A stretch of 64,000 nucleotides of DNA from CAVORB01 sp964395315. Its GTDB lineage: Bacteria; Pseudomonadota; Gammaproteobacteria; Chromatiales; Chromatiaceae. The notes below the pieces were generated by a model that saw only the letters and a program-made list of their open reading frames with translations, ran no database searches and was not told where the DNA came from. A program made the translations under genes and the position numbers. Shown piece by piece: positions 36,868 through 51,251 of this stretch. Numbering within the stretch: position 1 is the stretch's first letter; each line of letters begins with the position of its first letter. The stretch is taken from assembly GCA_964395315.1 (NCBI GenBank), contig CAYNBI010000004.1, positions 1 through 64,000 on the forward strand. Direction: 5' to 3'.

Positions 36868-39390
36868 TCAGAAGGTCTTGAGGAAGGCGATCAGGGCACG
36901 GCGGTCGTCGTCGCTGAGCTCCGGCTCGGTGCCGAAGGCCTTCTCGTCGTCGCTTAGATCCTCCTGCCGATTGAAGGCCGTGGTGCCGAAGTAGTGGCCG
37001 CGGTTGACCACCAGATCTGGACACTTGCTCAAGGACAGCATCGGTTCCCTGAGCGCGGCGAAGTGTTCGCGCAGCTCGGCGTCGGTGGCGTCCGGCGGGG
37101 CGGATTTCAGGGCGCGTTTCAACCGGATGAGGAACTGGCCCATATCCTTGACCTGGGCCGCCACCTTCCCCGGATCCCGGGTCTCCGCGCGCAGGCGCAG
37201 GTTCGACAGCAAGCCCACCGGCGTGCCCTCGGGGATGGGGCCCAGGACCACGTCGCCGTCGGAGGACATGAGCCAGGGCAGCCAGCGCTGCACCAGCCCC
37301 TGCACAGGCTTGACCGAATCCGGCACGTAGCCCTCCGGGATGGTGAGCTGGCTGCGCACCCGGGTGCGGTCGATGGTGCCCGGGACCTTGTCGCCGAGGA
37401 TGGCGTCGTGCTCACGCTTGTCGGGCCAGAGCATCTGTTCGATGGAGGCGTCGAAGACCTTCATCCGCGCGTCGACCGACGGGTCAATGTCGAATGGTCC
37501 CACCGTGTTGTTGAGCAGGAAGGGCCCGGAGGACCACAGGGAGATGAGCGACGGAACCCGGGTGTAGCCACGCCCGCCGCCGGGCATCTCGTAGGGCATC
37601 GGTTCGCCGGTGAAGGGATCGTAGATCGTGACCGTGCCGACCGAAGGCAGCGTCTTGTAGGACTGGGAGGAGAAGTTGTCCCAGATGTTGTCCTCCAGGG
37701 CATTGGTGGCCAGCGGACTGCACACGTTGGTGCGCAGCAGGGTCGAGGGGATGCGGGCGTCGGTGGAGAGGTAGTTGCCCGTCAGAAAGTCCGGCGCGTG
37801 CACGATCTCGCGCATGGCCTGCTTGTAGGCGTCGGTCTTGGTCCACTCCCAATAGCGCTTGAAGCAGTCCAGGTAGCCCGCCCCCATGCACTGCATCGGG
37901 TCGAGGTCCGCTGGCAGGGGCGGCGCCTTGCTGGAGTGGCAGCGCGCGCAGGTGTCGGCGAACACGTCCTTGCCATGCTCGACGGTCGCCTCGTCGGCGG
38001 TGAGATAGGCGTTCCCGTGCGGTGCGTCCGCGAGTCGGTCGGGTTGCGCCGCCTTGAGGAAGAAGCGGGCCACGTCCATGTTCCCGGCCTCTGTGGCGAG
38101 CCAGTAGGTCGAATTCTTCTGGGCGGTGGCGATGGGGATGGGGCTGATCCGCTTGCCGCCGACGACCGGCTTGAAGTGCAGCAGCCATTCCTCGCTGAAC
38201 AGTCCGATGTTGATGTAGACCCGGTTCAGCGCTCCCAGCAGCCCCACCGAGTCGGCCCCGTCCTTGAGCACCCGCGGGGTGCGCACGATGCCGGTCTCGG
38301 GGTCGAAGAAGTCCAGCAGCGGACCGCTCGGCACGTAGTCCTGGAACTGCTTGTTGTCCAGTTCTCCGCCGGCGAGCTGCGCCGGCCCGATGTCGTGGGC
38401 CAGACCCATGCGCGCCACGAAGTCGTAGACCGAGTTCATGCTGCGGGGGTTGTTGATGTAGTCGGTGGAGATGAGCGAGGTGTCCATCGTCCCCGGACGG
38501 TAGGTGTGGGCCAGCTGGTACATGAAGTTGGCCCTGCCCTCCGGCTTGTCCGCGTCGAAGATGAACATCCGGTCGACCCACATGTACTGGGCGCCGACGG
38601 AGGAGCTCAGATCCGCCCATTCGGGGCTCTCCGGGTCCTTCGGGGGGTGGATCGGGCTCGGACCCACGTGGCAGAAGCCGCAGGACATGCCGACCCGGTA
38701 GGGCCGCACCAGGTCCTTGTCGTTGTAGTAGTCCGGATCCGTGTAGTAACGCTCCGGGTCCCACGCCGCGGCGGCCTCGGCGTCGAAGGCGGGATTGGGG
38801 AAGAGACGCAGACCCACAACGCCCGTCGCATAGCCGTAGTAGGAGCCCACCGGCTGGGTGGTGCCATCCCCCAGGTCTTGGCCGCGGGAGCCGATCTTCA
38901 CGCCCGGATACTTCTCCTCGTTCTCAAAGGGATCAGGCTCGCAGCCGGCTGCTGGCACGTCCAGCCAGAGTCCACGGCGGTCGGCGCGCGGCCCGGTTGG
39001 GGCCTCGAAGCAGGGCTCGTTCACCAGCCCCAGGTAGTTCCAACGGTTTGACCGTGAGTATCCCAGGCCGGGGTGGGAGCTGATGGTCTTGAGGAGATCG
39101 AAGGCGCCGTAGGTGTAGCCGGTCATCAGGTCCCAGAAGCGGTCGTTGCCGCCGCTCCAGACGATCCACATGTTGCGGCCCTTGACCTCTTCGGGGGTTA
39201 GCGCGATGCCTCCATCCATGTCGCGAAACCAGTCCTCGTCCGCATGTGGGAACGACGACGGCTCACGCCCAGCCTGCTTGGCCTCGTCCAGGACAGAGCC
39301 GGGTTCCGGTTCATCGTTGCCGCACCCAGTCAGAAAAAGCGCGTAGACGAGCAGCGAAAGCGCCCAAGGTCCAAAGGTTCTCCAAGACAT
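36868..39390 (-). CDS. Large dihaem c-type cytochrome lipoprotein
   Basis: An 840-residue exported protein. The start ATG 39390 follows GAGGAGG and gives a lipoprotein signal with LTGC (Cys23). Two haem c sites are present, CGFCH (237-241) and CARCH (481-485), more than 240 residues apart, inside a protein with many Trp/Tyr-rich stretches (NMWIVWSGGNDRFWDLMTGY). The layout resembles very large peroxidase-like dihaem cytochromes such as RoxA relatives, but the rest of the sequence is not recognised, so that comparison is weak. It should be anchored in the periplasm or outer membrane. It is the first gene of the six-gene operon; the 230 bases upstream hold no clear promoter. Confidence 0.8.
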   Translation of the reverse strand: MSWRTFGPWALSLLVYALFLTGCGNDEPEPGSVLDEAKQAGREPSSFPHADEDWFRDMDGGIALTPEEVKGRNMWIVWSGGNDRFWDLMTGYTYGAFDLLKTISSHPGLGYSRSNRWNYLGLVNEPCFEAPTGPRADRRGLWLDVPAAGCEPDPFENEEKYPGVKIGSRGQDLGDGTTQPVGSYYGYATGVVGLRLFPNPAFDAEAAAAWDPERYYTDPDYYNDKDLVRPYRVGMSCGFCHVGPSPIHPPKDPESPEWADLSSSVGAQYMWVDRMFIFDADKPEGRANFMYQLAHTYRPGTMDTSLISTDYINNPRSMNSVYDFVARMGLAHDIGPAQLAGGELDNKQFQDYVPSGPLLDFFDPETGIVRTPRVLKDGADSVGLLGALNRVYINIGLFSEEWLLHFKPVVGGKRISPIPIATAQKNSTYWLATEAGNMDVARFFLKAAQPDRLADAPHGNAYLTADEATVEHGKDVFADTCARCHSSKAPPLPADLDPMQCMGAGYLDCFKRYWEWTKTDAYKQAMREIVHAPDFLTGNYLSTDARIPSTLLRTNVCSPLATNALEDNIWDNFSSQSYKTLPSVGTVTIYDPFTGEPMPYEMPGGGRGYTRVPSLISLWSSGPFLLNNTVGPFDIDPSVDARMKVFDASIEQMLWPDKREHDAILGDKVPGTIDRTRVRSQLTIPEGYVPDSVKPVQGLVQRWLPWLMSSDGDVVLGPIPEGTPVGLLSNLRLRAETRDPGKVAAQVKDMGQFLIRLKRALKSAPPDATDAELREHFAALREPMLSLSKCPDLVVNRGHYFGTTAFNRQEDLSDDEKAFGTEPELSDDDRRALIAFLKTF

Positions 39391-39623
39391 GGCCGAGCCT
39401 CCTCGAGGTCTGTCTCCAAACCATTTTTCTTGCGCCACTCGGCCCTTATTCCCGAGTGTCAAAGTCAGGTTAGTCTAGGGTCCTGGTGAGCGCAAGGAGA
39501 CTGGCTGGACGCGGACAGGCACTTCGGAATTCTCTGACACGATGGGGTTTGGTTGAGCGTCGGCGCAGATTTCGCCCGCCGCATTGCGCGACTGGCATCC
39601 CGAGACGATTCCGCGGCGAAAAG

Positions 39624-42600
39624 TCACACGAACCGATTTAGCTCTCCGCCGCCGCGCTCACCCCTCGCCACCACCACGGACGTCCAGAGACGCCGCAGGA
39701 CCTGGTAATCGGCCTCCGGGATGGCGATCGAGAGGTTCCGCCGTTGCGTGGAATCGAGCGAGGCCGCCTTTGCAGCCAATCGATTATCCAGCAGAACGGC
39801 CAAGCCCTTACGGCCAAGGCCGATCTCTCTCAAGTGATCGCGAACGCGATAGTAGAGCAGCTCCCCGTCGGCGCCGGCGTCATCAATCAACGCGAAAGCG
39901 AAGGGGAACGAGAATGTCGACTGATCGCCGCCCTCGAACGGACTGATCACTCGCAGCGAAAGCTGCACGACGGACAACGCGTCCGCGCGGCCCGGGAAAC
40001 AGAGATTGACGAGCTTGTCGACATGATCGGCCTCGAGGAAGTTCAGCCCCCCCCTGTCCTTCAGAGACTCGAGATCAAGGTCACCATCGACTCGCGCGGA
40101 AGCGACGGATACGGCCACTCCGCAGAAGACCTCTCCCACCTCCAGGTCGAGCCGGCGCCGGCAGAAGCGCTGGAATCGCGCACCGTAAGTGCTTGCGGAA
40201 ATCGCCCAGGTCACCCGCAGCATCCCGGCCCAGGACCAATGCCGGAACAGGTTCATCCAACCGCGGTTGTCCGGGTGGCCGTACTGTTCCTCCAGGTTCA
40301 GATCGTGGTAAACGCTCTCCATGAGCTGGAGCAGAGAGTTGCAAAGATAGAATCCGGCCCGGATCTCGGCGGCGCTCGATGGCAGCATCTGCGGGTTCGG
40401 CGCCGGCTTGCCCGTCCTGCCATCATCGGTCAGATACCACCACTCGGGGTAAATCTGTTGGTCAAGAAACTTGAGATCGTCGTCATTGCGAATACGCTCG
40501 AAGATCGCCTCGACCCCCTTTCCGTGATGTGAGAATGCCGCGGAATTCTTGGCACCCGGCGGATACCAGCGCTCGGCGAGGGCGGTGAACACCTCCTCCA
40601 GATCCGCTTCACCGCCTGCACCGCCCGAGTTCTGCTCCGCTATCGCGTCCTCGAGCACCGCTCCGGTGATGTGATAGCCCAGCTTGCGGTAGCTCTCGAA
40701 CTGGGACTCGCTGTACCACTGGTCGGCTGTTGTCTCGTGCGGGAAGTCCGGGTGCTCAGCGGCGTATTGGACGATATCGGCCGGCGCGTCGGAACCAAGC
40801 GAGGACTTCAGGTACAACAGGTACCCCGGTCGCGCGTTCTTGTCCCTCCTCTCGTAGTGGATTCGGCCAACCGCGCAATGGAACCGGCTGCGCCGCGCAG
40901 TCGGATCCGGCCGAATGGCGCTCGGATCGATGTCGATCTCTATGCCCAGGTCGATGTGGCATTTTCGAACCGCGTTTCCCAGATCCTCGAAGCCGAAGTT
41001 CGGGTCGCATCCGGCGTCGCAAGCGATGATGTAACGGCAACGGCGACGCACGAGCTCGTAGATCCCGAGGTTCTCGAAGTGACCACCATCGCTCAGATAG
41101 ACGTACTTTGAGCGGTCCGTAGTCATCCCGAACAGCTCCTGCAGCAGCAGGAACAGTGACATCCTCGGTCCCGGCCGCTCCCAAGCGTCGCCTGCAATGG
41201 GATTCTGAAGCCACCAGCCCAGGCGCACATTGAACACGGTCATCAGAAACGCCGTCGCGGCGCTCGTGTGATAGCCGGCGTTCGGGCTCGCCGCCGCCCC
41301 CGAGATCGTGATCGGCAGGCCCAGCGAGATCCACTTGTCCTCGGTGCGAACATAGTCCTCCGTGCGCCGATAGCCGGAGAGCACCTGACCGTCCGGCGCT
41401 TGGATCTCGTAGCCGCAGAACATCGGCGTGAAAGAGAACGATGCAGCCTTGCGCTCCTGCCAGGCGAGGTTCCGCGCGGAGGTCAGGTTGAGCGCCGTGT
41501 TGATGAGCGGGATCGGTCGTTGGGCGGGACACGGCGCTTCCGGTCCCTCACCCGGCGCCGACCGCACGACCTGTTCCTTGACCTCAGGGGAAACGTCCTC
41601 TCGCAATCCCAGGACCAGGTCCCCGAGCTTGGGTGTGTCCGTCGGATCGAGCCCCGTCAGCGGATGAGGACGCCGCGTGAGGTTGCTTGCCCCCATGTAA
41701 CAGCGCTCGATGCGATTGCGGTAAAACATATGAAAGCTGAAAACGTTGATATCGACCCGCCAGCTCAGAAAGAGCGACGCGAGGAACGCCAGGACGGCCG
41801 TCGCAATCAGCGCCAGCCAGTTTCCCTCGACCAAACGTGCGCTCTCGTTCACGTATTCGCCATAGCAGGAATGACTCGACGATCCTGCTTCGTAGATCCC
41901 GCCCACCGTCTCTCCGCCGGCTTGTTTCCAATCGAACTCGTAGGCGAGCTGCCGCGGCGCCGATTCGCATAAGGCCGTTCCCGGGGATACATCACGGCCG
42001 GACCATTGCCACCACATGACGCGATAGGCGCCATAGGAAACAATCAACAGGATTCCGGTCACGAACACATAAGGGGCGATTCGCGCCGCAAGCTCGGCGG
42101 CCTTGCTTCCGCCCCGGGCTCCCGTCGTCGCGCCCGATCCCGCCAGGACGCCAGCCGCCGTCGTCAAAACCCACGTGACCCCACCCAACGCGGCGACCCA
42201 TTTGTTGGCCAGAACCAAGGCCAAAGGCCCGAACAAAGACGAGAACGCAAATACCAGCCAGAGCACGCCCGCACGCATCTGGTGAGCACCGTGACTGCTC
42301 CACAACTCGCGTCCGGCCTCGCGAAGCTTGCGGCCGGTAAGGCCAAGATGCAGGGTGATGGTGAGCAGAATGGCGCCCAGCATGACGAGCGGACCCAGCG
42401 CGACGGCAAACAATGGGTTGTCGAGCGAAGACATCGGGTTTCGCAACAGCCAGGCCCACAGGTACAGCATGCCGGCCAGCCCGATCCCCGCGATCAGCGC
42501 CCATAGGGGACGCAGGAGCCACAGCGTCCCCGGATCGAGCTGCGGGACCCGGTCCTTCAGATCGCGACCCGCTTTCCACCAGCCAATGGACGTGCCCGCG

Positions 42601-43544
42601 CCGTACGCGACCCCAAAAGCGAAACTCAATCCCCAATCCACCAAGGACGGCTCGTACGTCAACAGCATCCCCCCGATCAATGCCGCCCCGGCGAAGGATC
42701 CGACAAGCGCCCAATACGCGCCTCTGGCCCACGCTTCAGCTTTGTCGGAGGCACCCTCGGCGCGTTTGCCGAGATCCGCGCGCAGCGTTTCGTACCCTGC
42801 CACCAAGGAACCTATGCCGAGCAAGGGCACGGCGAGCGCGATCCCCGCCCGAATCGATGCTTCTCCGAGATGAGGCAACAGCGCGACAAGGAACCAGGGA
42901 AGAAGCAGGAGCGAGGTGCCGAACGCGATCAGAACGGACTGATTGAGTATCAGGTTACGCAGGTAGGTCGCCACCCCGGTCAGGGTGTCCGTGCTCAGTG
43001 CCCCGACGCGCGGCGTCAGGTAGTTGCTGAACTCCCGGAGCCAGCGGACCTGCCGCGGTTCGGCCAGCGACGGACCGTCGCTCCCCTCGCAATCCGTGTT
43101 CTTGCTCAGGCGTTCTTCCACACCCAGGATGCCGGGGCGGATGCCGCAGTGCGCCGCACCCTGGTCCCGGTGCACCCACGCGGAAAGCCAGGCACCGATG
43201 TAACCGCCGCCGGAAACGGTGGAAAGATAGTCGAAACGGTGAAGCAGCTTCAGCCGCGCCAAGCGCTGAATCACACCGAGATTAAAAGTGGCACTGCGTA
43301 TCCCGCCGCCGGAGAACGCGAGTCCGACCAGGTTGCGGTCGTGAGCCCGCTCGAGCACGTCGTCACGGGTTCTCCCGCTGGGGTCAGGGACCGCTTCCCC
43401 TGGAACTCTGGCGCCGCTGCGTTCAGCCTCGGTACGCGCGGATTTCAGGCAATACCGCGCCCAGTCGACCGCGTCGAGCTCCTGATCGAGTTGATGTCCG
43501 AAGCTCGTGCTCGTCGAAGTGTCTGATCGAGCGGTGGGAGACAT
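39624..43544 (-). CDS. Giant membrane patatin-like phospholipase
   Basis: A 1306-residue protein. The N-terminal part has the patatin oxyanion loop GLAFSGGGIRSATFNLG (74-90) and the nucleophile region YLSTVSGGGYIGAW (Ser111; the usual G-x-S-x-G lacks its first Gly). Residues about 180-620 form roughly ten hydrophobic helices. Patatin sequence then returns with the catalytic Asp in YLSDGGHFENLGIYELVRR (Asp819). The two catalytic residues are therefore some 700 residues apart. AAGGAGG precedes ATG 43544. Such enzymes hydrolyse acyl lipids at the membrane; the substrate is unknown. The gene stands alone, 233 bases upstream of the cytochrome operon on the same strand, and could share its transcript. 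Confidence 0.82.
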   Translation of the reverse strand: MSPTARSDTSTSTSFGHQLDQELDAVDWARYCLKSARTEAERSGARVPGEAVPDPSGRTRDDVLERAHDRNLVGLAFSGGGIRSATFNLGVIQRLARLKLLHRFDYLSTVSGGGYIGAWLSAWVHRDQGAAHCGIRPGILGVEERLSKNTDCEGSDGPSLAEPRQVRWLREFSNYLTPRVGALSTDTLTGVATYLRNLILNQSVLIAFGTSLLLLPWFLVALLPHLGEASIRAGIALAVPLLGIGSLVAGYETLRADLGKRAEGASDKAEAWARGAYWALVGSFAGAALIGGMLLTYEPSLVDWGLSFAFGVAYGAGTSIGWWKAGRDLKDRVPQLDPGTLWLLRPLWALIAGIGLAGMLYLWAWLLRNPMSSLDNPLFAVALGPLVMLGAILLTITLHLGLTGRKLREAGRELWSSHGAHQMRAGVLWLVFAFSSLFGPLALVLANKWVAALGGVTWVLTTAAGVLAGSGATTGARGGSKAAELAARIAPYVFVTGILLIVSYGAYRVMWWQWSGRDVSPGTALCESAPRQLAYEFDWKQAGGETVGGIYEAGSSSHSCYGEYVNESARLVEGNWLALIATAVLAFLASLFLSWRVDINVFSFHMFYRNRIERCYMGASNLTRRPHPLTGLDPTDTPKLGDLVLGLREDVSPEVKEQVVRSAPGEGPEAPCPAQRPIPLINTALNLTSARNLAWQERKAASFSFTPMFCGYEIQAPDGQVLSGYRRTEDYVRTEDKWISLGLPITISGAAASPNAGYHTSAATAFLMTVFNVRLGWWLQNPIAGDAWERPGPRMSLFLLLQELFGMTTDRSKYVYLSDGGHFENLGIYELVRRRCRYIIACDAGCDPNFGFEDLGNAVRKCHIDLGIEIDIDPSAIRPDPTARRSRFHCAVGRIHYERRDKNARPGYLLYLKSSLGSDAPADIVQYAAEHPDFPHETTADQWYSESQFESYRKLGYHITGAVLEDAIAEQNSGGAGGEADLEEVFTALAERWYPPGAKNSAAFSHHGKGVEAIFERIRNDDDLKFLDQQIYPEWWYLTDDGRTGKPAPNPQMLPSSAAEIRAGFYLCNSLLQLMESVYHDLNLEEQYGHPDNRGWMNLFRHWSWAGMLRVTWAISASTYGARFQRFCRRRLDLEVGEVFCGVAVSVASARVDGDLDLESLKDRGGLNFLEADHVDKLVNLCFPGRADALSVVQLSLRVISPFEGGDQSTFSFPFAFALIDDAGADGELLYYRVRDHLREIGLGRKGLAVLLDNRLAAKAASLDSTQRRNLSIAIPEADYQVLRRLWTSVVVARGERGGGELNRFV

Positions 43545-43974
43545 TTCGGTCCTCCTTGTTTTTCTCGTTAGCCCACTCCTGGGCAGAGAGGGCGGCATGA
43601 GGCCCCTCGGACGTGTAAGAAGACGCCGCACTCGGGCGTCGCCATCAAAAGCTAGTTCATCTGTCGACCCTGATCAATGCTTGCCAAGGAAAGGCATGCA
43701 CTGCAGGCAGTCCTGCCACGACTTCGTGCGGTCTGTGAATACCTCAGCGACCGGGAAAGGGAAGACGGACTTCAGCGTGTCTTCGATCCCCAGATGCGAA
43801 ACAGGACTTTGCCTCCGGCAACCCCCAGGGGCACACCGTTAGGTTGAGGCCTCTGCCACCGGCGCAAATGGGCAACAGGGTCCATTCTTCCTGTGATTGG
43901 TTCCAGCGGTTGCGTACGCGGTTTCTGCGGGGCCAGGCATCCGTGGCATTCCTCCCACCGGATCTATTCGACTC
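43545..43974. other. 430-base stretch without a gene
   Basis: It lies between the gltD stop and the start of the patatin gene, both on the minus strand. No coding sequence is recognised. It should hold the patatin promoter, but no clear boxes and no intrinsic terminator for gltD were found. Confidence 0.4.
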
Positions 43975-45387
43975 TCAGTCGCCCGACGACAGGTAGTCGA
44001 CGATCCCCATCGCCGCATCGCGCCCGTCGGCAACCGCCGTGACCACGAGATCCGACCCGCGGACCATATCGCCGCCGGCGAAGACGGCGGGGTTGGTCGT
44101 CTGGTACGGAAAGGCACCGACTGCCGGTGCCAGAACACGTCCAGACTGGTCGGTCTCGATGCCGAAGCGGGCGAGCCAGGCCGGCGGACTCGGCCGGAAT
44201 CCGAACGCGACGATCACGGATTCCGCCTCGATGACCTCCTCGCTCCCCGGCACCGGCCGGGGTCTGCGTCGACCGCGCTCGTCGGGCTCCCCGAGTCGGG
44301 TGTGGACGAACTCCACCGCCTCGACCTGCCGTTCCCCCAGGATGCCCACCGGCTGGCGATTCCAGAGAAAGCGCACGCCCTCCTCCTCGGCATTGTTCAC
44401 CTCGCGGCGGGAGCCGGGCATGCTCTCCCGGTCGCGCCGGTAGAGACAGGTGACGCTCGCAGCGCCCTGGCGGATGGCGGTGCGGTTGCAGTCCATCGCC
44501 GTGTCACCACCGCCGAGCACCACGACGCGCTTGCCCGCGAGATCGACGTGGGCCTCGCCGCGGAGCCCGAGCATGGGCGCGACGTTGCCGACCAGGTAAT
44601 CGAGCGCCCGGTGCACACCGGGCAGCGACTCTCCGGGAAGCTCACCGCGAACCGCACCGTACGCACCCATCCCCAGCAGCACCGCGTCATGGTCCTTGAG
44701 CAGGTCGTGGAGGGCGACGTCCCGGCCTATCTCCAGACCCAGGTGGAAGCGCACACCCATGTCCGCCAGGGCACGGCGGCGTCGCCGGACGATCTCCTTG
44801 TCCAGCTTGAAGGGGGGGATACCGAAGGTGAGCAGCCCGCCGATCTCCGGATATCGGTCGAACACGTGAGCCCCGACCCCGTGCCGAACGAGCGTATCCG
44901 CGCACCCCAGGCCCGCGGGACCGGCGCCGACGATGGCCACCCGCTTGCCGGACGGGCGCACCCGGCTCAGGTCCGGCCGCCAGCCGCTCTCCAGCGCGTA
45001 ATCGGCGAGGTCGCGCTCCACGGCACCGATGGTGACGGCGCCGAAGCCGTCCTCCAGGGTGCATGACCCTTCGCACAGCCGGTCCTGCGGACAGACGCGT
45101 CCGCAAATCTCGGGCAGCGGATTGGTGCGATGGGCGAGGTCCGCCGCCTCCATTAGGCGTCCGTCGCGCACCAGGGCCAGCCAGCCGGGGATCAGGTTGT
45201 GCAGTGGACACTTCCACTCGCAATAGGGATTACCGCAGTCGATGCAGCGGCCGGCCTGGGCGGCGGACTGCCCCGCCGGGAACTGCGAGTAGATCTCGCG
45301 ATAGTCCCGCGTGCGTTGGTGCACCGGCCGCTTGGGCGGGTCCTGCCGGGGGAGATCGATGAAGCGGAAGGGGTCGTACGCTGTCAT
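43975..45387 (-). CDS. gltD: Glutamate synthase [NADPH] small subunit
   Basis: A 470-residue GltD. The N-terminal double Fe-S region has Cys48, 51, 56 and 60 (CIDCGNPYCEWKC) and Cys95, 99, 105 and 109. The FAD site is VAIVGAGPAGLGCAD and the NADPH site is VVVLGGGDTAMDCNR. It passes electrons from NADPH through FAD to the large subunit for glutamate formation from glutamine and 2-oxoglutarate. It starts 15 bases after gltB and should be co-translated. Length is typical (about 470). Confidence 0.96.
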   Translation of the reverse strand: MTAYDPFRFIDLPRQDPPKRPVHQRTRDYREIYSQFPAGQSAAQAGRCIDCGNPYCEWKCPLHNLIPGWLALVRDGRLMEAADLAHRTNPLPEICGRVCPQDRLCEGSCTLEDGFGAVTIGAVERDLADYALESGWRPDLSRVRPSGKRVAIVGAGPAGLGCADTLVRHGVGAHVFDRYPEIGGLLTFGIPPFKLDKEIVRRRRRALADMGVRFHLGLEIGRDVALHDLLKDHDAVLLGMGAYGAVRGELPGESLPGVHRALDYLVGNVAPMLGLRGEAHVDLAGKRVVVLGGGDTAMDCNRTAIRQGAASVTCLYRRDRESMPGSRREVNNAEEEGVRFLWNRQPVGILGERQVEAVEFVHTRLGEPDERGRRRPRPVPGSEEVIEAESVIVAFGFRPSPPAWLARFGIETDQSGRVLAPAVGAFPYQTTNPAVFAGGDMVRGSDLVVTAVADGRDAAMGIVDYLSSGD

Positions 45388-45402
45388 GGGCGGCGAGGGG
45401 TC

Positions 45403-49875
<4,473 letters not shown>

Positions 49876-50239
49876 GATCTCCTTCCTCGTGAGTCCGAAT
49901 GGAGATGACGTTATGGCGACTGGAAGCTGAGCACGCCGGGAACCAGGCGCGTTTCGCCAACACAGCTATGCTGGCGTCCACCGCTGCCGTCGTCGCAGCG
50001 AACCATAGAAATACCCGTCCCGGACCATCGCCAACAGCGGCTCCGTAACGGCGAAGCTCGTCACTTAAGCAAAGGGTAGGTCAGGTCGCGGAGCCTGGCC
50101 ATGCGGACTACCGCGCGTTTTCTGGGGAGTACCCCCAACTCTCGGAAGGTCGCACCCGATGTACTCCGGAGACGCAAGTCGTTGGCGATCCTCGCCTAAA
50201 TCAGCACGCCACCCAGGAAGTACGGTTCCTGGCACCTCG
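49876..50239. other. 365-base stretch upstream of gltB
   Basis: No gene is recognised. It should hold the gltB promoter on the minus strand, but no good -10/-35 or sigma54 site was found. Its right end runs into the IS630 remnant. Confidence 0.4.
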
Positions 50240-50678
50240 ACGGCAAACTGCTGCGCCGTCCGTGCGCGATCATCAACTCGAACAGCCAACTGATGCTGGG
50301 CCGCGAGTTTGCGCTGCGCGCCCGCGCGATGGTACGAGAGGTGATCCGCGATCAGCTCGACGTTGGTCTGAGCGACGTCTCGGTCGGGCTCCCGCCGCGC
50401 AAGCCTGGGCAGTCCCCGCAACGCCCCCTGCGCTGGGCCTAGCAGCGCGACGAGGCGGAGGTCGAGGCGGGGCGCACGCAGGCCTATCCACAGATCCGAG
50501 AACTGTCCAAGCAGGAACGGGCGAGGATCTGCTCCGGTGACGAGGCCAGCATCCGATCGGACACCCACGGCGGGACGACCTGGGCGCCTGCGGGCGAGTC
50601 GCCTGTTGCCGAGACCACCGGCACGAGTTTCAGCATCAACCTGGCGTCCGTGGTGAGCGGCCGGGGCCTGATGGCCGT
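50240..50678 (+). mobile_element. IS630-family transposase remnant (second copy, different sequence)
   Basis: The plus strand reads LSDVSVGLPPRKPGQSPQRP, LRWA followed by an in-frame TAG, then QRDEAEVEAGRTQAYPQIRE, GDEASIRSDTHGGTTWAPAG and SFSINLASVVSGRGLMA. These are the linker and the first part of the DDE domain of an IS630 transposase (G-D-E-A-S/x-R is the first catalytic region). The N-terminal and C-terminal ends are missing. It is not the same IS630 as the one near 19.5 kb. Homology stops exactly where the sco gene's stop codon begins on the other strand, at 50679. Confidence 0.75.
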
Positions 50679-51251
50679 TTACTCCCCCCCATCGCCCAAT
50701 AGCTCCATGACTTTCGCCTGCAGGTGTTCCGCCGACAGTCCGAAGGGGACGATGGCAGCCACCCGACCCACCCTGTCCAGCAAAAAGAGGTGGGCCGTAT
50801 GATCCAGGGTGTAGTGTTCGCCACCCGTATCGCCGTGCAGCGCATGGCGGACGCGGTACTGTTCCGCGACCTTCTTCAACTTCCCGGGGTCGCCGGTCAA
50901 GCCCACGATGCGAGGATGAAAATGCACCACATAGGGCGAAAGCACATCCAGCGTATCGCGCATCGGATCCAGGGACACGAAAAGGGGGACGACCTGCTCT
51001 GAGCGCTGACCAAGTGAGTCGAGGACCTGGCCGGCCATCGTCATCGTCAGGGGGCATACGTCCGGGCAATAGGTGTACCCGAAGAAAAGCATGACGACCC
51101 TGCCCCGCAGGCTACTGAGCGAAAAAGGGTTGCCGTGATGGTCGGTGAGCGTGAAATCGCCGCCGAGCGCATCTTGCCCCGGATTTGCCGCGAAAGCCGG
51201 GCCGGTACTCCCGAGGATGGCCAGCATCAGGACAGCCGACAGCCGCTTCAT
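50679..51251 (-). CDS. SCO1/SenC-family copper chaperone
   Basis: A 190-residue thioredoxin-like SCO protein with a Sec signal (cleavage about AFA-ANP). The copper site is complete: CPDVC (Cys62 and Cys66) and the distal His in LDHTAHLFLLD (His151). SCO proteins deliver copper to, or reduce, copper enzymes in the periplasm. It overlaps the SCO-MauG fusion gene by ATGA, so it is the third gene of the mtoX operon. Methanethiol oxidase is a copper enzyme, which makes it the natural client. The C-terminal end meets an IS630 remnant, so its last residues could have been altered by that event. Confidence 0.88.
   Translation of the reverse strand: MKRLSAVLMLAILGSTGPAFAANPGQDALGGDFTLTDHHGNPFSLSSLRGRVVMLFFGYTYCPDVCPLTMTMAGQVLDSLGQRSEQVVPLFVSLDPMRDTLDVLSPYVVHFHPRIVGLTGDPGKLKKVAEQYRVRHALHGDTGGEHYTLDHTAHLFLLDRVGRVAAIVPFGLSAEHLQAKVMELLGDGGE

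Noticed and set aside
36994..39051. 685-residue open frame on the plus strand opposite the dihaem cytochrome
   Set aside because: Antisense shadow of the cytochrome gene; no signal peptide, no motif and no ribosome site.
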